Source: Acidobacteriota bacterium (GTDB taxonomy: Bacteria; Acidobacteriota; Blastocatellia; Pyrinomonadales; Pyrinomonadaceae). Taken from it: a stretch of DNA of 6,765 nucleotides. Position numbers and translations under genes: made by a program. Positions within the stretch are counted from its first letter, which is position 1, and every line of letters starts with the position of its first letter. A model generated the notes under the pieces. It was not told where the DNA came from. It was given only the letters and a program-made list of their open reading frames with translations, and made no database searches. The DNA is taken from NCBI GenBank assembly GCA_003222935.1, contig QHXL01000188.1:7634-14398 (forward strand), in the 5' to 3' direction. Shown here one piece after another: positions 1-6,717 of the stretch.

Positions 1-1
1 T

Positions 2-1093
2 GCTCGGGACCGTCGTGTATTTTTTGTAGAAGAACCGATTCTTGGCAATGGTTCGATGGAGCTTAGCGTGCAGGAGCGTGAAGGGAATGTGCGAGTTGTC
101 GTGCCGCACTTACCGGAAGATTTACGCAGCGACGTCGCCACGACTGCCGTCCTTAAAGAGATGATGCGCAGGCTTTTTCAGGAACAGTCCATTCGCGAAT
201 ACATGTTTTGGTACTACACGCCAATGGCACTCAGCTTTACGAGGCACTTTACTCCGATAACCTCAATTTACGATTGCATGGACGAGCTTTCTGCGTTCAA
301 GGGAGCTCACTCACACCTGGCAGATTTCGAGCGTGAACTTTTTAGTCGCGTCGATCTTGTTTTCACGGGCGGTCAGAGTTTGTACGAGGCAAAGCGGAAT
401 TCTCACCCGGCCGTTCATTCGTTTCCTAGCAGTATCGACGTCTCCCACTTCGGTGAGGCCCGGACTATTAAAGGTGATCCCGAGGACCAGGCATCAATTC
501 GACGACCGCGTTTAGGTTTCTTCGGTGTAATTGACGAACGGTTCGACATCGAGTTGCTAGACGCTGTGGCAAGGAAGCGGCCTGATTGGCAGTTCATAAT
601 GATTGGGCCCGTGGTAAAGATTGATCCTAATACATTACCTAAACACCCGAACATACATTACCTCGGTCCTAAGAAGTACGAAGAGTTGCCCCGCTACCTG
701 GCGGGTTGGGACATTGCTTTGTTGTTGTTTGCCAGGAACGAATCCACACGATTCATCAGTCCGACCAAGACTCCGGAATACCTGGCAGCAGGCAGACCCG
801 TCATCTCCACTTCAATACGCGACGTTATTCGTCCGTATGGAGAATTAGACCTTGTGCGGATTGCAGACACGCCTGCTGAATTTATTACGGCCGCGGAAGA
901 CTTGATGGCTCAAGGGGTGAGTAACAGCGAGTGGCTTACGCGGGTTGACGATTTCCTCGCAGACTTATCGTGGGATAAGACCTGGGCACAAATGTCCGAT
1001 TTGATTAATAAAGCAACTGCCGATAAGACCATCAACAGGAGTTCTGCGACTCTCTCAACGGCGAGTCGCCAGAGGGTCGCGGGTGTAGCCTGA
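2..1093 (+). CDS. GT-B fold glycosyltransferase, 5' end cut off by the window
   Basis: Probably transfers a sugar from a nucleotide donor to a growing cell-surface glycan in the cytoplasm. The frame is open from base 2, and the residues before the first ATG (position 56) read RVFFVEEP, a typical N-terminal strand of this group, so that ATG is internal and the real start lies outside the window. Visible signatures are IYDCMDELSAF (about 266-298) and DLVFTGGQSLYEAKR (about 353-397), typical of the acceptor-side domain. The second Rossmann domain begins at RLGFFGVID (about 509-535), and the donor-site segment SPTKTPEYLAAGRPVIS is near 758-808, with the Glu expected of GT-B retaining enzymes. The C-terminus ends in a Ser/Thr-rich tail that is probably disordered. 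It lies 30 bases before glf, so a galactofuranosyl transfer role is plausible, but donor and acceptor are inferred from context only. Confidence 0.88.
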   Translation, partial: ARDRRVFFVEEPILGNGSMELSVQEREGNVRVVVPHLPEDLRSDVATTAVLKEMMRRLFQEQSIREYMFWYYTPMALSFTRHFTPITSIYDCMDELSAFKGAHSHLADFERELFSRVDLVFTGGQSLYEAKRNSHPAVHSFPSSIDVSHFGEARTIKGDPEDQASIRRPRLGFFGVIDERFDIELLDAVARKRPDWQFIMIGPVVKIDPNTLPKHPNIHYLGPKKYEELPRYLAGWDIALLLFARNESTRFISPTKTPEYLAAGRPVISTSIRDVIRPYGELDLVRIADTPAEFITAAEDLMAQGVSNSEWLTRVDDFLADLSWDKTWAQMSDLINKATADKTINRSSATLSTASRQRVAGVA

Positions 1094-1111
1094 TTTACTA
1101 CGGGAAAGAAC

Positions 1112-1120
1112 AAGGGGGAG
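1112..1120 (+). promoter_or_regulatory. Shine-Dalgarno of glf
   Basis: The purine block AAGGGGGAG ends three bases before the ATG at 1124, and its AAGG core is about eight bases away. It is the strongest ribosome-binding site in the window and fixes the start of glf. The 30-base gap after the glycosyltransferase has no recognisable promoter, so the two genes are probably cotranscribed. Confidence 0.75.
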
Positions 1121-1123
1121 AAA

Positions 1124-2344
1124 ATGTTTGACTACTTAATAGTTGGCGCGGGTTTCGCCGGCAGCGTACTGGCTGAGCGACTGGCTGCGGGTTCTGACAA
1201 GAAAATCCTGATTTGTGATAAGCGTCCACACATCGGCGGGAATGCCTATGATCACTACAATGAAGCAGGAATTCTTGTACACAAGTACGGGCCACATATT
1301 TTTCACACGAACGCGCGCGACGTTTTTGAATATCTCTCGCGCTTCACTGAGTGGCGCCCTTATCAACATCGTGTTCGCGCCAGCGTTGACGGTCAAATAG
1401 TCCCCATCCCAATCAACCTGGATACCATTAATAGCCTATACGGACTCAACCTTACTTCCTTTGAAGTGGAAGACTTCTTTAAGAAAGTTGCGGAACCCTG
1501 TGAAGACATTCGCACTTCCGAAGATGTCGTAGTGAGCCAGGTTGGCCGCGAGCTCTACGAGAAATTCTTCCGAAACTACACCCGCAAACAATGGGGACTG
1601 GATCCTTCAGAGTTGGACGCAAGTGTGACGTCTCGCGTTCCTACTCGCACGAATCGAGACGACAGGTACTTTACCGATACCTACCAGTCGATGCCCTTGC
1701 ATGGTTACACCAGAATGTTTGAACGCATGTTGGATCATCCAAACATTAAGGTGTTGTTGAATTGCGATTACCGTGAAGTTGAAAGGGATATTCCGTTCCG
1801 CGAAATGATCTACACGGGTCCGGTGGATGCTTACTTTGACTATTGCTACGGGAAGTTGCCGTATCGCTCGCTCGAGTTCAAGCACGAGACTCACGATATG
1901 GAGGTATTCCAATCAGCTCCCGTGGTGAACTATCCAAATGAACAACCGTACACGCGCGTGACTGAATTCAAATACCTGACCGGCCAGGAGCATAATCGGA
2001 CCAGCATCGTTTACGAGTTTCCTCAAGCCGAGGGCGATCCATATTATCCGGTACCTAGAAAAGCGAATGCCGCGATCTACGCGAAATACAAGGCTCTAGC
2101 TGATCGCACCTCCGGCGTGATCTTTGTAGGTCGTCTGGCTACGTATAAGTATTACAACATGGATCAAATCGTGGCCCAGGCTCTTACCACCTACGGAAAG
2201 ATTGCGGGCATGAAAAGAATCGAAGCTGCGCTTCACACGAACGGTCATGGCAACGGCAATGGCAATGGACACAAACCAGGATCAAGTTCAATTGTAGTGT
2301 CAGCGCTCGAGCTGACGTCGGCAACACACGCTAATACGCCATGA
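1124..2344 (+). CDS. glf: UDP-galactopyranose mutase
   Basis: Flavoenzyme that interconverts UDP-galactopyranose and UDP-galactofuranose in the cytosol, supplying the donor for galactofuranosyltransferases. The FAD-binding start is YLIVGAGFAGSVLAERL (GxGxxG at residues 8-13). It is followed by the family block KRPHIGGNAYDHYN (33-46) and HKYGPHIFHT (53-62). YTRKQWGLDP (152-161) carries Trp157, matching the active-site Trp of known mutases, and RVPTR follows at 171-175. FVGRLATYKYYNMDQ (334-348) carries the conserved substrate-binding Arg337 and the Tyr pair 343/344. At 406 residues it is slightly longer than usual, because a Gly/Asn/His-rich tail from about residue 371 extends past the fold. 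All recognisable catalytic residues are present, so it should be active. The start is set by the Shine-Dalgarno just upstream. The stop overlaps the next gene in ATGA, implying translational coupling. Confidence 0.97.
   Translation: MFDYLIVGAGFAGSVLAERLAAGSDKKILICDKRPHIGGNAYDHYNEAGILVHKYGPHIFHTNARDVFEYLSRFTEWRPYQHRVRASVDGQIVPIPINLDTINSLYGLNLTSFEVEDFFKKVAEPCEDIRTSEDVVVSQVGRELYEKFFRNYTRKQWGLDPSELDASVTSRVPTRTNRDDRYFTDTYQSMPLHGYTRMFERMLDHPNIKVLLNCDYREVERDIPFREMIYTGPVDAYFDYCYGKLPYRSLEFKHETHDMEVFQSAPVVNYPNEQPYTRVTEFKYLTGQEHNRTSIVYEFPQAEGDPYYPVPRKANAAIYAKYKALADRTSGVIFVGRLATYKYYNMDQIVAQALTTYGKIAGMKRIEAALHTNGHGNGNGNGHKPGSSSIVVSALELTSATHANTP
2240..2272 (+). repeat. Short GGCAAY repeat encoding a Gly-Asn-His tail in Glf
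   Basis: Three tandem GGCAAC/GGCAAT units (2249-2266), flanked by related codons, encode NGHGNGNGNGH near the C-terminus of the mutase. The segment lies beyond the last conserved mutase motif and is probably a flexible linker or tail. Such hexamer repeats can change copy number by slippage without breaking the frame. Confidence 0.55.
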
Positions 2345-4236
2345 CCGCCGAGAACTTAACACTTCAGCCTCTTGAGTTGTGGGCTGGAGTCGAGTGCACA
2401 GTAAACCGAGTTGGTGATGCATATTTGGACCAGCTCAAACTCAGCGGACATCACCTTCGTGTGGAAGATCTCGGGCGGGTGGCCGCGTTGGGAGTCCGGG
2501 TTATTCGTTACCCCGTCCTCTGGGAGCGAACCGCGCCAAAAGCCTTAGACGATCCGGACTGGGCTTGGGCCGACGAACGAATGGCAACCCTGCGTCGGCT
2601 AGGACTAATGCCAATTCTGACCTTGGTCCACCATGGAAGCGGTCCGTCCTATACAAGTCTTCTGGATCCCAGTTTCCCTGAAAAACTTGCAGCTTTTGCT
2701 CAGGCAGTAGCTCAACGTTACCCGTGGGTAAGTTCATACACACCTGTAAACGAGCCGCTTACGACTGCGCGATTCAGCTGCCTTTATGGTCATTGGTATC
2801 CACACCAGCGCGACCCGCTTGCTTTCGCGCGAGCGTTTCTCCTCGAATGTCGTGCGATTGTCATGGCGATGTCGGCGATTCGTTCAGTCAACCCGACTGC
2901 CCGGTTGATTCAAACCGAAGACCTAGGAAAAACGTTCAGCACTCAAGTGCTTGCATACCAGGCCGAGTTTGAAAACGAGAGACGATGGCTGACCTTTGAT
3001 CTGCTATGTGGAAAGATCGTTCCAGGTACTCCAATGTGGGAGTACTTCACCTGGTTGGGAATACAATCGAACGAGTTGGAATGGTTCTTGGAGAATCAAA
3101 CTTCACCTGACATCCTGGGAATAAATCACTACATCACCAGCGAACGCTTTCTCGATCAACGCCTCGGGCGTTACCCCGTGGCTTTTCATGGAGGCAACGG
3201 ACGTGATGCCTACGCAGACGTGGAGGCGGTGAGGGTATGCTCGGAAGGGGTAGCTGGTCCGAAGGCAATCCTACGCGAAGCGTGGCAACGGTACCGTTTA
3301 CCCTTAGCAATAACAGAAGCCCATTTAGGCTGTACACGAGAGGAGCAACTGCGTTGGCTCAATGAAATTTGGCAAGTGGTGAATGAAGCACGTGAAGACC
3401 AGGTTGATGTGCGAGCCGTGACTGCCTGGGCGGCGTTTGGTACTTACGGTTGGAACAATCTATTAACGTCAAACGGCGGATCGTATGAGCCCGGCTTGTT
3501 CGACGTTCGATCCACCGTTCCGCGCGCGACCGTCCTCTCCAAGTTTGTTGAGTCGATTACGATGGGAAAGAAATTCGATCATCCCACGCTGGATAGTCCG
3601 GGCTGGTGGCATCGCTGGGACAGATTAAGTTATCCCCCTGTCGCTCCTCGCGGGCAGGGAATTTCATCAAGTGTGAGATCGTCCATAAAGAATTCGGGAG
3701 AGGCCAGTCGCCCGCTACTAATAACCGGGGCAACGGGTACGCTTGGTCAGGCCTTCGCGAGAATTTGCGAACAGCGTGGGCTCGCATACCAGCTGCTCTC
3801 TCGCGCGCAACTCGACATTGCCGACGATATTTCGGTAGCAAGTGCTCTCAACCAGTATGAGCCGTGGGCTTTGATTAATGCTGCTGGTTATGTCCGCGTA
3901 GATTTAGCGGAAGCGAACATTGAAGTATGCCGGCGCGAGAATGTCATTGGGCCCATCTCTCTCGCCAGAGCATGCGCAAACCGCGGGTTGCGCCTTGTCA
4001 CCTTTTCTTCCGATCTGGTGTTCGATGGAAAAAAAATTACGCCGTACGTGGAGAGCGATCCTCCCGCTCCGATAAGTGTTTACGGCCAAAGCAAGGCCGA
4101 TTCGGAAACGGCGGTACTTGAAGCGTGTCCTCAGGCATTGGTTATCCGCACCAGCGCCTTTTTTGGACCATGGGATCGCTACAACTTCGTTCACAATGCA
4201 TTAAGATTTCACCAACATATATTCCCGATCTGGTAA
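2341..4236 (+). CDS. GH1-like glycosidase / RmlD-type reductase fusion, truncated by a frame break
   Basis: Two enzymes in one cytosolic chain. Residues 11 to about 425 form a GH1-like (clan A) barrel: YTPVNEP holds the likely acid/base Glu138, INHY is at 261-264, and LAITEAH holds the likely nucleophile Glu326. After a linker (about 431-457), an RmlD-like domain starts at LITGATGTLGQAF (NAD(P)-binding glycines 463-469). It continues with INAAGYVRVD (512-521), FSSDLVFDG (555-563) and the catalytic YxxxK at 581-585. RmlD reduces dTDP-4-dehydrorhamnose to dTDP-L-rhamnose. The domain is intact through RTSAFFGPWDRYNFVHNA (603-620). About ten unrelated residues then follow to a TAA at 4234, so the C-terminal substrate lobe is lost; its code continues in another frame to 4538. 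There is no Shine-Dalgarno before the ATG; the four-base overlap with glf suggests termination-reinitiation. The glycosidase half may still work; the reductase half probably does not. Substrates are unknown. Confidence 0.88.
   Translation: MTAENLTLQPLELWAGVECTVNRVGDAYLDQLKLSGHHLRVEDLGRVAALGVRVIRYPVLWERTAPKALDDPDWAWADERMATLRRLGLMPILTLVHHGSGPSYTSLLDPSFPEKLAAFAQAVAQRYPWVSSYTPVNEPLTTARFSCLYGHWYPHQRDPLAFARAFLLECRAIVMAMSAIRSVNPTARLIQTEDLGKTFSTQVLAYQAEFENERRWLTFDLLCGKIVPGTPMWEYFTWLGIQSNELEWFLENQTSPDILGINHYITSERFLDQRLGRYPVAFHGGNGRDAYADVEAVRVCSEGVAGPKAILREAWQRYRLPLAITEAHLGCTREEQLRWLNEIWQVVNEAREDQVDVRAVTAWAAFGTYGWNNLLTSNGGSYEPGLFDVRSTVPRATVLSKFVESITMGKKFDHPTLDSPGWWHRWDRLSYPPVAPRGQGISSSVRSSIKNSGEASRPLLITGATGTLGQAFARICEQRGLAYQLLSRAQLDIADDISVASALNQYEPWALINAAGYVRVDLAEANIEVCRRENVIGPISLARACANRGLRLVTFSSDLVFDGKKITPYVESDPPAPISVYGQSKADSETAVLEACPQALVIRTSAFFGPWDRYNFVHNALRFHQHIFPIW
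4195..4210 (+). other. Frame break with apparent small deletion inside the RmlD domain
   Basis: Upstream the conserved frame reads ...YNFVHNA up to base 4200. Downstream the conserved sequence resumes as ISPTYIPDLV from 4206 in a different frame. Only about 20 bases separate NF from SPT, whereas RmlD-type proteins as I recall them have about 20 residues there, so roughly 40 bases seem missing. Rejoining the frames needs a number of added bases equal to 1 modulo 3, and 40 satisfies this. It may be a true mutation or an assembly error. Confidence 0.75.
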
Positions 4237-4538
4237 ATGCTGCGCTCGATCTGCTTATTGATGGCGAACAGGGTATCTGGCACCTGGCAAATTCCGGAAT
4301 TGTGACCTGGGTCGAGCTTGCACGGATCGTCGCGGAAATGGCGGGATACGATCCTGGGCGAGTCAAGTGCAGTTCGGGCGACTCACTGGAATTAGTTACC
4401 TTAAGACCATCCTTCAGTGCGCTCGCAAGCGAGCGGGGCAGTTTCATGCCTTCACTTGAAGATAGTCTGAATAGATTTTTTCGGGATCGGACAAGTGACC
4501 GGCACCTAAGCTTTGCGTCTGAAGGTACGACAGGTTGA
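4200..4538 (+). pseudogene. Detached C-terminal part of the RmlD domain
   Basis: This frame encodes the substrate-binding C-terminal lobe of the upstream fusion protein. It runs from ISPTYIPDLVNAALDLL, through GIWHLANSG and TWVELARIVAEMAGY, to LRPSFSALASERG and the closing PSLEDSLNRFF. These blocks match the end of RmlD-type reductases fused to GH1-like domains. An ATG at 4125 opens the same frame, but its first 25 or so codons re-read upstream RmlD sequence out of frame and resemble nothing, and no good ribosome-binding site was seen. On its own the piece lacks the nucleotide-binding fold and YxxxK, so it should not be an enzyme. Restoring about 40 bases at the break would give one gene of roughly 746 codons over 2341-4538. 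Confidence 0.8.
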
Positions 4539-4588
4539 GCACACGATCTCAGATCAAAATTCGTAAGTCGAACGAACACGGGGTGAAC

Positions 4589-4813
4589 ATGAATCTAAAG
4601 AACGGCACGATCTACCAGTTGCCGAACGGGCGTGAACTTGTTGCGTGTATTACCTGCGACAATCGCACTGTCTTATTCAGTCTTAACCCTTCTGAATCGC
4701 TCATGTATCAATTAAATCCGGATGGCCGACTCCTATTTGAAGGTCGATTAACCGCGTGGGAGATTGATGACCTGGAGGACACCGGACGCGTTGGAGCACC
4801 CGAGTGTCGCTAG
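4589..4813 (+). CDS. Uncharacterised 74-residue protein
   Basis: I do not recognise a characterised family. The product starts MNLKNGTIYQLPNG and looks like a compact, mostly beta-stranded acidic domain. Two similar short units, SLNPSES and QLNPDGR, sit in its middle, and it ends with LTAWEIDDLEDTGR. It has one CxxC (residues 20-23), too little for a convincing zinc site, and no signal peptide or membrane segment. The ATG at 4589 is chosen because the domain-like sequence begins there and GGGGTGA lies just upstream. In-frame alternatives are GTG 4583 and TTG 4535, the latter overlapping the preceding stop and giving 92 residues with a basic, unrelated-looking N-terminus. It sits between the broken fusion gene and GH2, nine bases before the latter, so it is probably cotranscribed. 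A role as a small accessory or regulatory protein is only a guess. Confidence 0.72.
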   Translation: MNLKNGTIYQLPNGRELVACITCDNRTVLFSLNPSESLMYQLNPDGRLLFEGRLTAWEIDDLEDTGRVGAPECR

Positions 4814-4815
4814 GA
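4812..4815 (+). promoter_or_regulatory. Shine-Dalgarno of the GH2 gene, overlapping the preceding stop
   Basis: AGGA overlaps the TAG stop (4811-4813) of the small protein gene and lies seven bases before the ATG at 4823. It supports that start and suggests the two genes are translated as a coupled pair. Confidence 0.6.
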
Positions 4816-4822
4816 CCTGCAG

Positions 4823-6613
4823 ATGCCTTTGAATCATAAAGACGTTCCGCGCCCCGATTACCCCAGGCCACAATTTGCTCGCAGTTTATGGTTCAACTTA
4901 AATGGCGAATGGGAATTTGCCTTTGATGATTCGGACGACGGCCTGCGGGACGGATGGTTTGATGGAAGGGCTCTGCCTCAGAAAATCATCGTTCCTTTTG
5001 CCTATCAAACCGAATTGTCTGGCATCAACGACAAGAGTGTCCATGAACTGGTGTGGTATGCGCGTACATTCGAACTTCCGACTGAGTTTTATCAGAGAGA
5101 CCTGTTATTGAACTTCGGGGCAGTCGATTACGCGTGCACAGTTTGGGTCAACGGACAGGAGGTGGGCCACAACCGAGGGGGGCACGTACCTTTTCAGTTT
5201 GATATAGCGCCGTATGTAAAACCTGGGGCTAACCGTTTGACCGTCCGCGTTGAAGATCGCCAGGACCCTGATCAGCCTCGAGGCAAACAGTCGCACACGG
5301 CCTTACCACGTGAAATCGACTACTACTGTACAACCGGTATATGGCAAAGCGTTTGGCTGGAACCGGTACCCTCCCTGCGCATTGAAGGGATCCGCGTAGT
5401 CACGCATGCAAAAAGAAACATTCTTGAACTCACGGTGTTTCTGCACGCTCCATCTGCCACCTGGCGTATAGAAGCGGAGGTGCTTGAAGATGGACGGCGA
5501 GTCGCGCTTGCGGAGGACCAAACAGCCGTGGCTACCGGGCGGCTTGCGATCACCATTCCCTATGCGAAACTTTGGTCACCTGAGAATCCTCATCTTTATG
5601 ATCTTCAAATCAGACTATACGATGGCGACAAGCTACTGGATGAAGTCGGTTCATACATAGGAATGCGAAGCATTGAGCTTCGCGACGGCAAATTCCTTTT
5701 GAATGGAATACCCACCTATCTAAAGATGGTCCTTGACCAGGGCTACTGGCCAAATGGATACCTCACAGCTCCCTCAGATGAAGCATATCAAACCGACATT
5801 GGTTGGATAAAAATGTTCGGCTTTAATGGGGTGCGCAAACATCAAAAGATCGAAGACCCGCGTTGGCTGTACTGGTGCGATCGCTTAGGAGTGATGGTCT
5901 GGGAAGAAATGCCCAATGCTCGGGAATGGTCTCCAAAAGCCGAAGAACTGCTTTCAGCTGAATGGCAGAGTGCCGTCAGTCGGGATTACAACCACCCTTG
6001 CATCATAGCGTGGGTTCCCGTTAACGAAAGTATGGGGTTTCCAGACCTGGGCCACGAACACGCGGGCCAGTACGCCTTCATTGAACGCATGGTCCGTGTT
6101 ACCCGGCAACTCGATTCGACTCGTCCGGTTATCGACAACGATGGGTGGGAGCACACAGACATTACTGATATCTGCGCTATTCACGACTACACTCCCACGG
6201 CGTCAAAGCTTCAAGAACGGTACAGCGAAACCTTAACGAGTGGAAAGTTACCATCAACCGTTTGGATAGGCGGGAAACCCCTGTTCGCTCGCGGCTCAAA
6301 GTATCGAGGTCAACCAATCGTGCTCTCTGAGGTCGGAGGCTTTCTGGCGATACCTGAAGATATTGCTACCGAAGAACGTGACGTGCTTTTTCAGTTTTAT
6401 GATTCGTTCAAGACGTCCGATGAACTGCTTGAGAAGTACCGCGACTTGATCCAGGGAATTGCTTCGCTCAAGTTCCTTGCCGGGTTTTGCTATACACAAC
6501 TTACAGACATCGAACAAGAATCCAATGGGTTGCTGACTTACGACAGACGGCCAAAGGTTAGTGCCGAAGAGATCGCGGCGATTCATCAGGAGAAGTTTCG
6601 CAGGCCAACATGA
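4823..6613 (+). CDS. Glycoside hydrolase family 2 (beta-galactosidase/glucuronidase-like)
   Basis: Retaining glycosidase of the LacZ/UidA superfamily, complete at 596 residues. Domain order is standard. A jelly-roll sugar-binding domain (about 20-182) contains FNLNGEWEF, VWYARTFELP and VWVNGQEVGHNRGGHVPF and ends with TGIWQSVWLEPV. An immunoglobulin-like sandwich follows (about 183-283). The TIM barrel runs from GMRSIELRDGKFLLNGIP to the C-terminus. NHPCIIAWVPVNES places the acid/base at Glu402 and PIVLSEVGGF places the nucleophile at Glu503, so it should be active. No signal peptide or membrane segment is present, so it probably acts in the cytosol. It lacks the extra C-terminal domains of full-length LacZ. 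GH2 covers beta-galactosidase, beta-glucuronidase, beta-mannosidase and some galactofuranosidases; sequence alone does not choose. Location in a glf operon makes a galactose- or galactofuranose-type substrate reasonable but unproven. Confidence 0.93.
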   Translation: MPLNHKDVPRPDYPRPQFARSLWFNLNGEWEFAFDDSDDGLRDGWFDGRALPQKIIVPFAYQTELSGINDKSVHELVWYARTFELPTEFYQRDLLLNFGAVDYACTVWVNGQEVGHNRGGHVPFQFDIAPYVKPGANRLTVRVEDRQDPDQPRGKQSHTALPREIDYYCTTGIWQSVWLEPVPSLRIEGIRVVTHAKRNILELTVFLHAPSATWRIEAEVLEDGRRVALAEDQTAVATGRLAITIPYAKLWSPENPHLYDLQIRLYDGDKLLDEVGSYIGMRSIELRDGKFLLNGIPTYLKMVLDQGYWPNGYLTAPSDEAYQTDIGWIKMFGFNGVRKHQKIEDPRWLYWCDRLGVMVWEEMPNAREWSPKAEELLSAEWQSAVSRDYNHPCIIAWVPVNESMGFPDLGHEHAGQYAFIERMVRVTRQLDSTRPVIDNDGWEHTDITDICAIHDYTPTASKLQERYSETLTSGKLPSTVWIGGKPLFARGSKYRGQPIVLSEVGGFLAIPEDIATEERDVLFQFYDSFKTSDELLEKYRDLIQGIASLKFLAGFCYTQLTDIEQESNGLLTYDRRPKVSAEEIAAIHQEKFRRPT

Positions 6614-6717
6614 CTTTCACACATCACAATGGGTCGTGGCATGTCGAGGTGACGCCGCGTGACGTTGGATCCGGCACTGCTCATTCTCATGATGGCTTCT
6701 CAGCGCAAAACCTCTAA
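6610..6717 (+). CDS. Possible 35-codon ORF overlapping the GH2 stop
   Basis: An ATG at 6610 overlaps the GH2 stop in ATGA, as at the glf/fusion junction, with a weak AGG five bases upstream. The predicted peptide, MTFTHHNGSWHVEVTPRD followed by 17 residues, is rich in His, Gly and Ser and resembles nothing I know. It ends at a TAAG repeat that gives stops in all three frames. It could be a real small protein, a remnant of a longer gene, or chance. The overlap is its only real support. Confidence 0.22.
   Translation: MTFTHHNGSWHVEVTPRDVGSGTAHSHDGFSAQNL

Noticed and set aside
1607..1912. Minus-strand open frame of 101 codons inside glf
   Set aside because: It lies wholly within a confident mutase gene and its translation has no recognisable motif.
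4029..4036. Run of eight A as a programmed frameshift site joining the two RmlD parts
   Set aside because: The frame is correct on both sides of the run, up to about 4200, and the alternative frame meets a stop at 4119-4121, so slippage here could not produce the full protein.
4159..4164. Run of six T as a slippage site shortly before the frame break
   Set aside because: Slipping here would replace the conserved GPWDRYNFVHNA, and slippage cannot supply the roughly 13 residues that appear to be missing.
4125..4199. ATG at 4125 as the start of a separate gene
   Set aside because: The first 25 or so codons re-read the conserved RTSAFFGPWDRYNF region out of frame, so the start is fortuitous; only the part after about 4200 is meaningful.
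4545..4555. Palindrome GATCT-C-AGATC in the gap before the small protein gene, as an operator
   Set aside because: The arms are only five bases, there is no convincing promoter next to it, and palindromes of this size arise by chance.
4535..4560. TTGAGC ... CAAAAT as an internal promoter
   Set aside because: The spacing is only 14 bases and both hexamers are imperfect.
4142..4579. Long open frame on the minus strand (145 codons) opposite the RmlD fragment
   Set aside because: It is antisense to clearly conserved RmlD sequence, is rich in Ser and Arg without a recognisable domain, and is best explained as a shadow frame.
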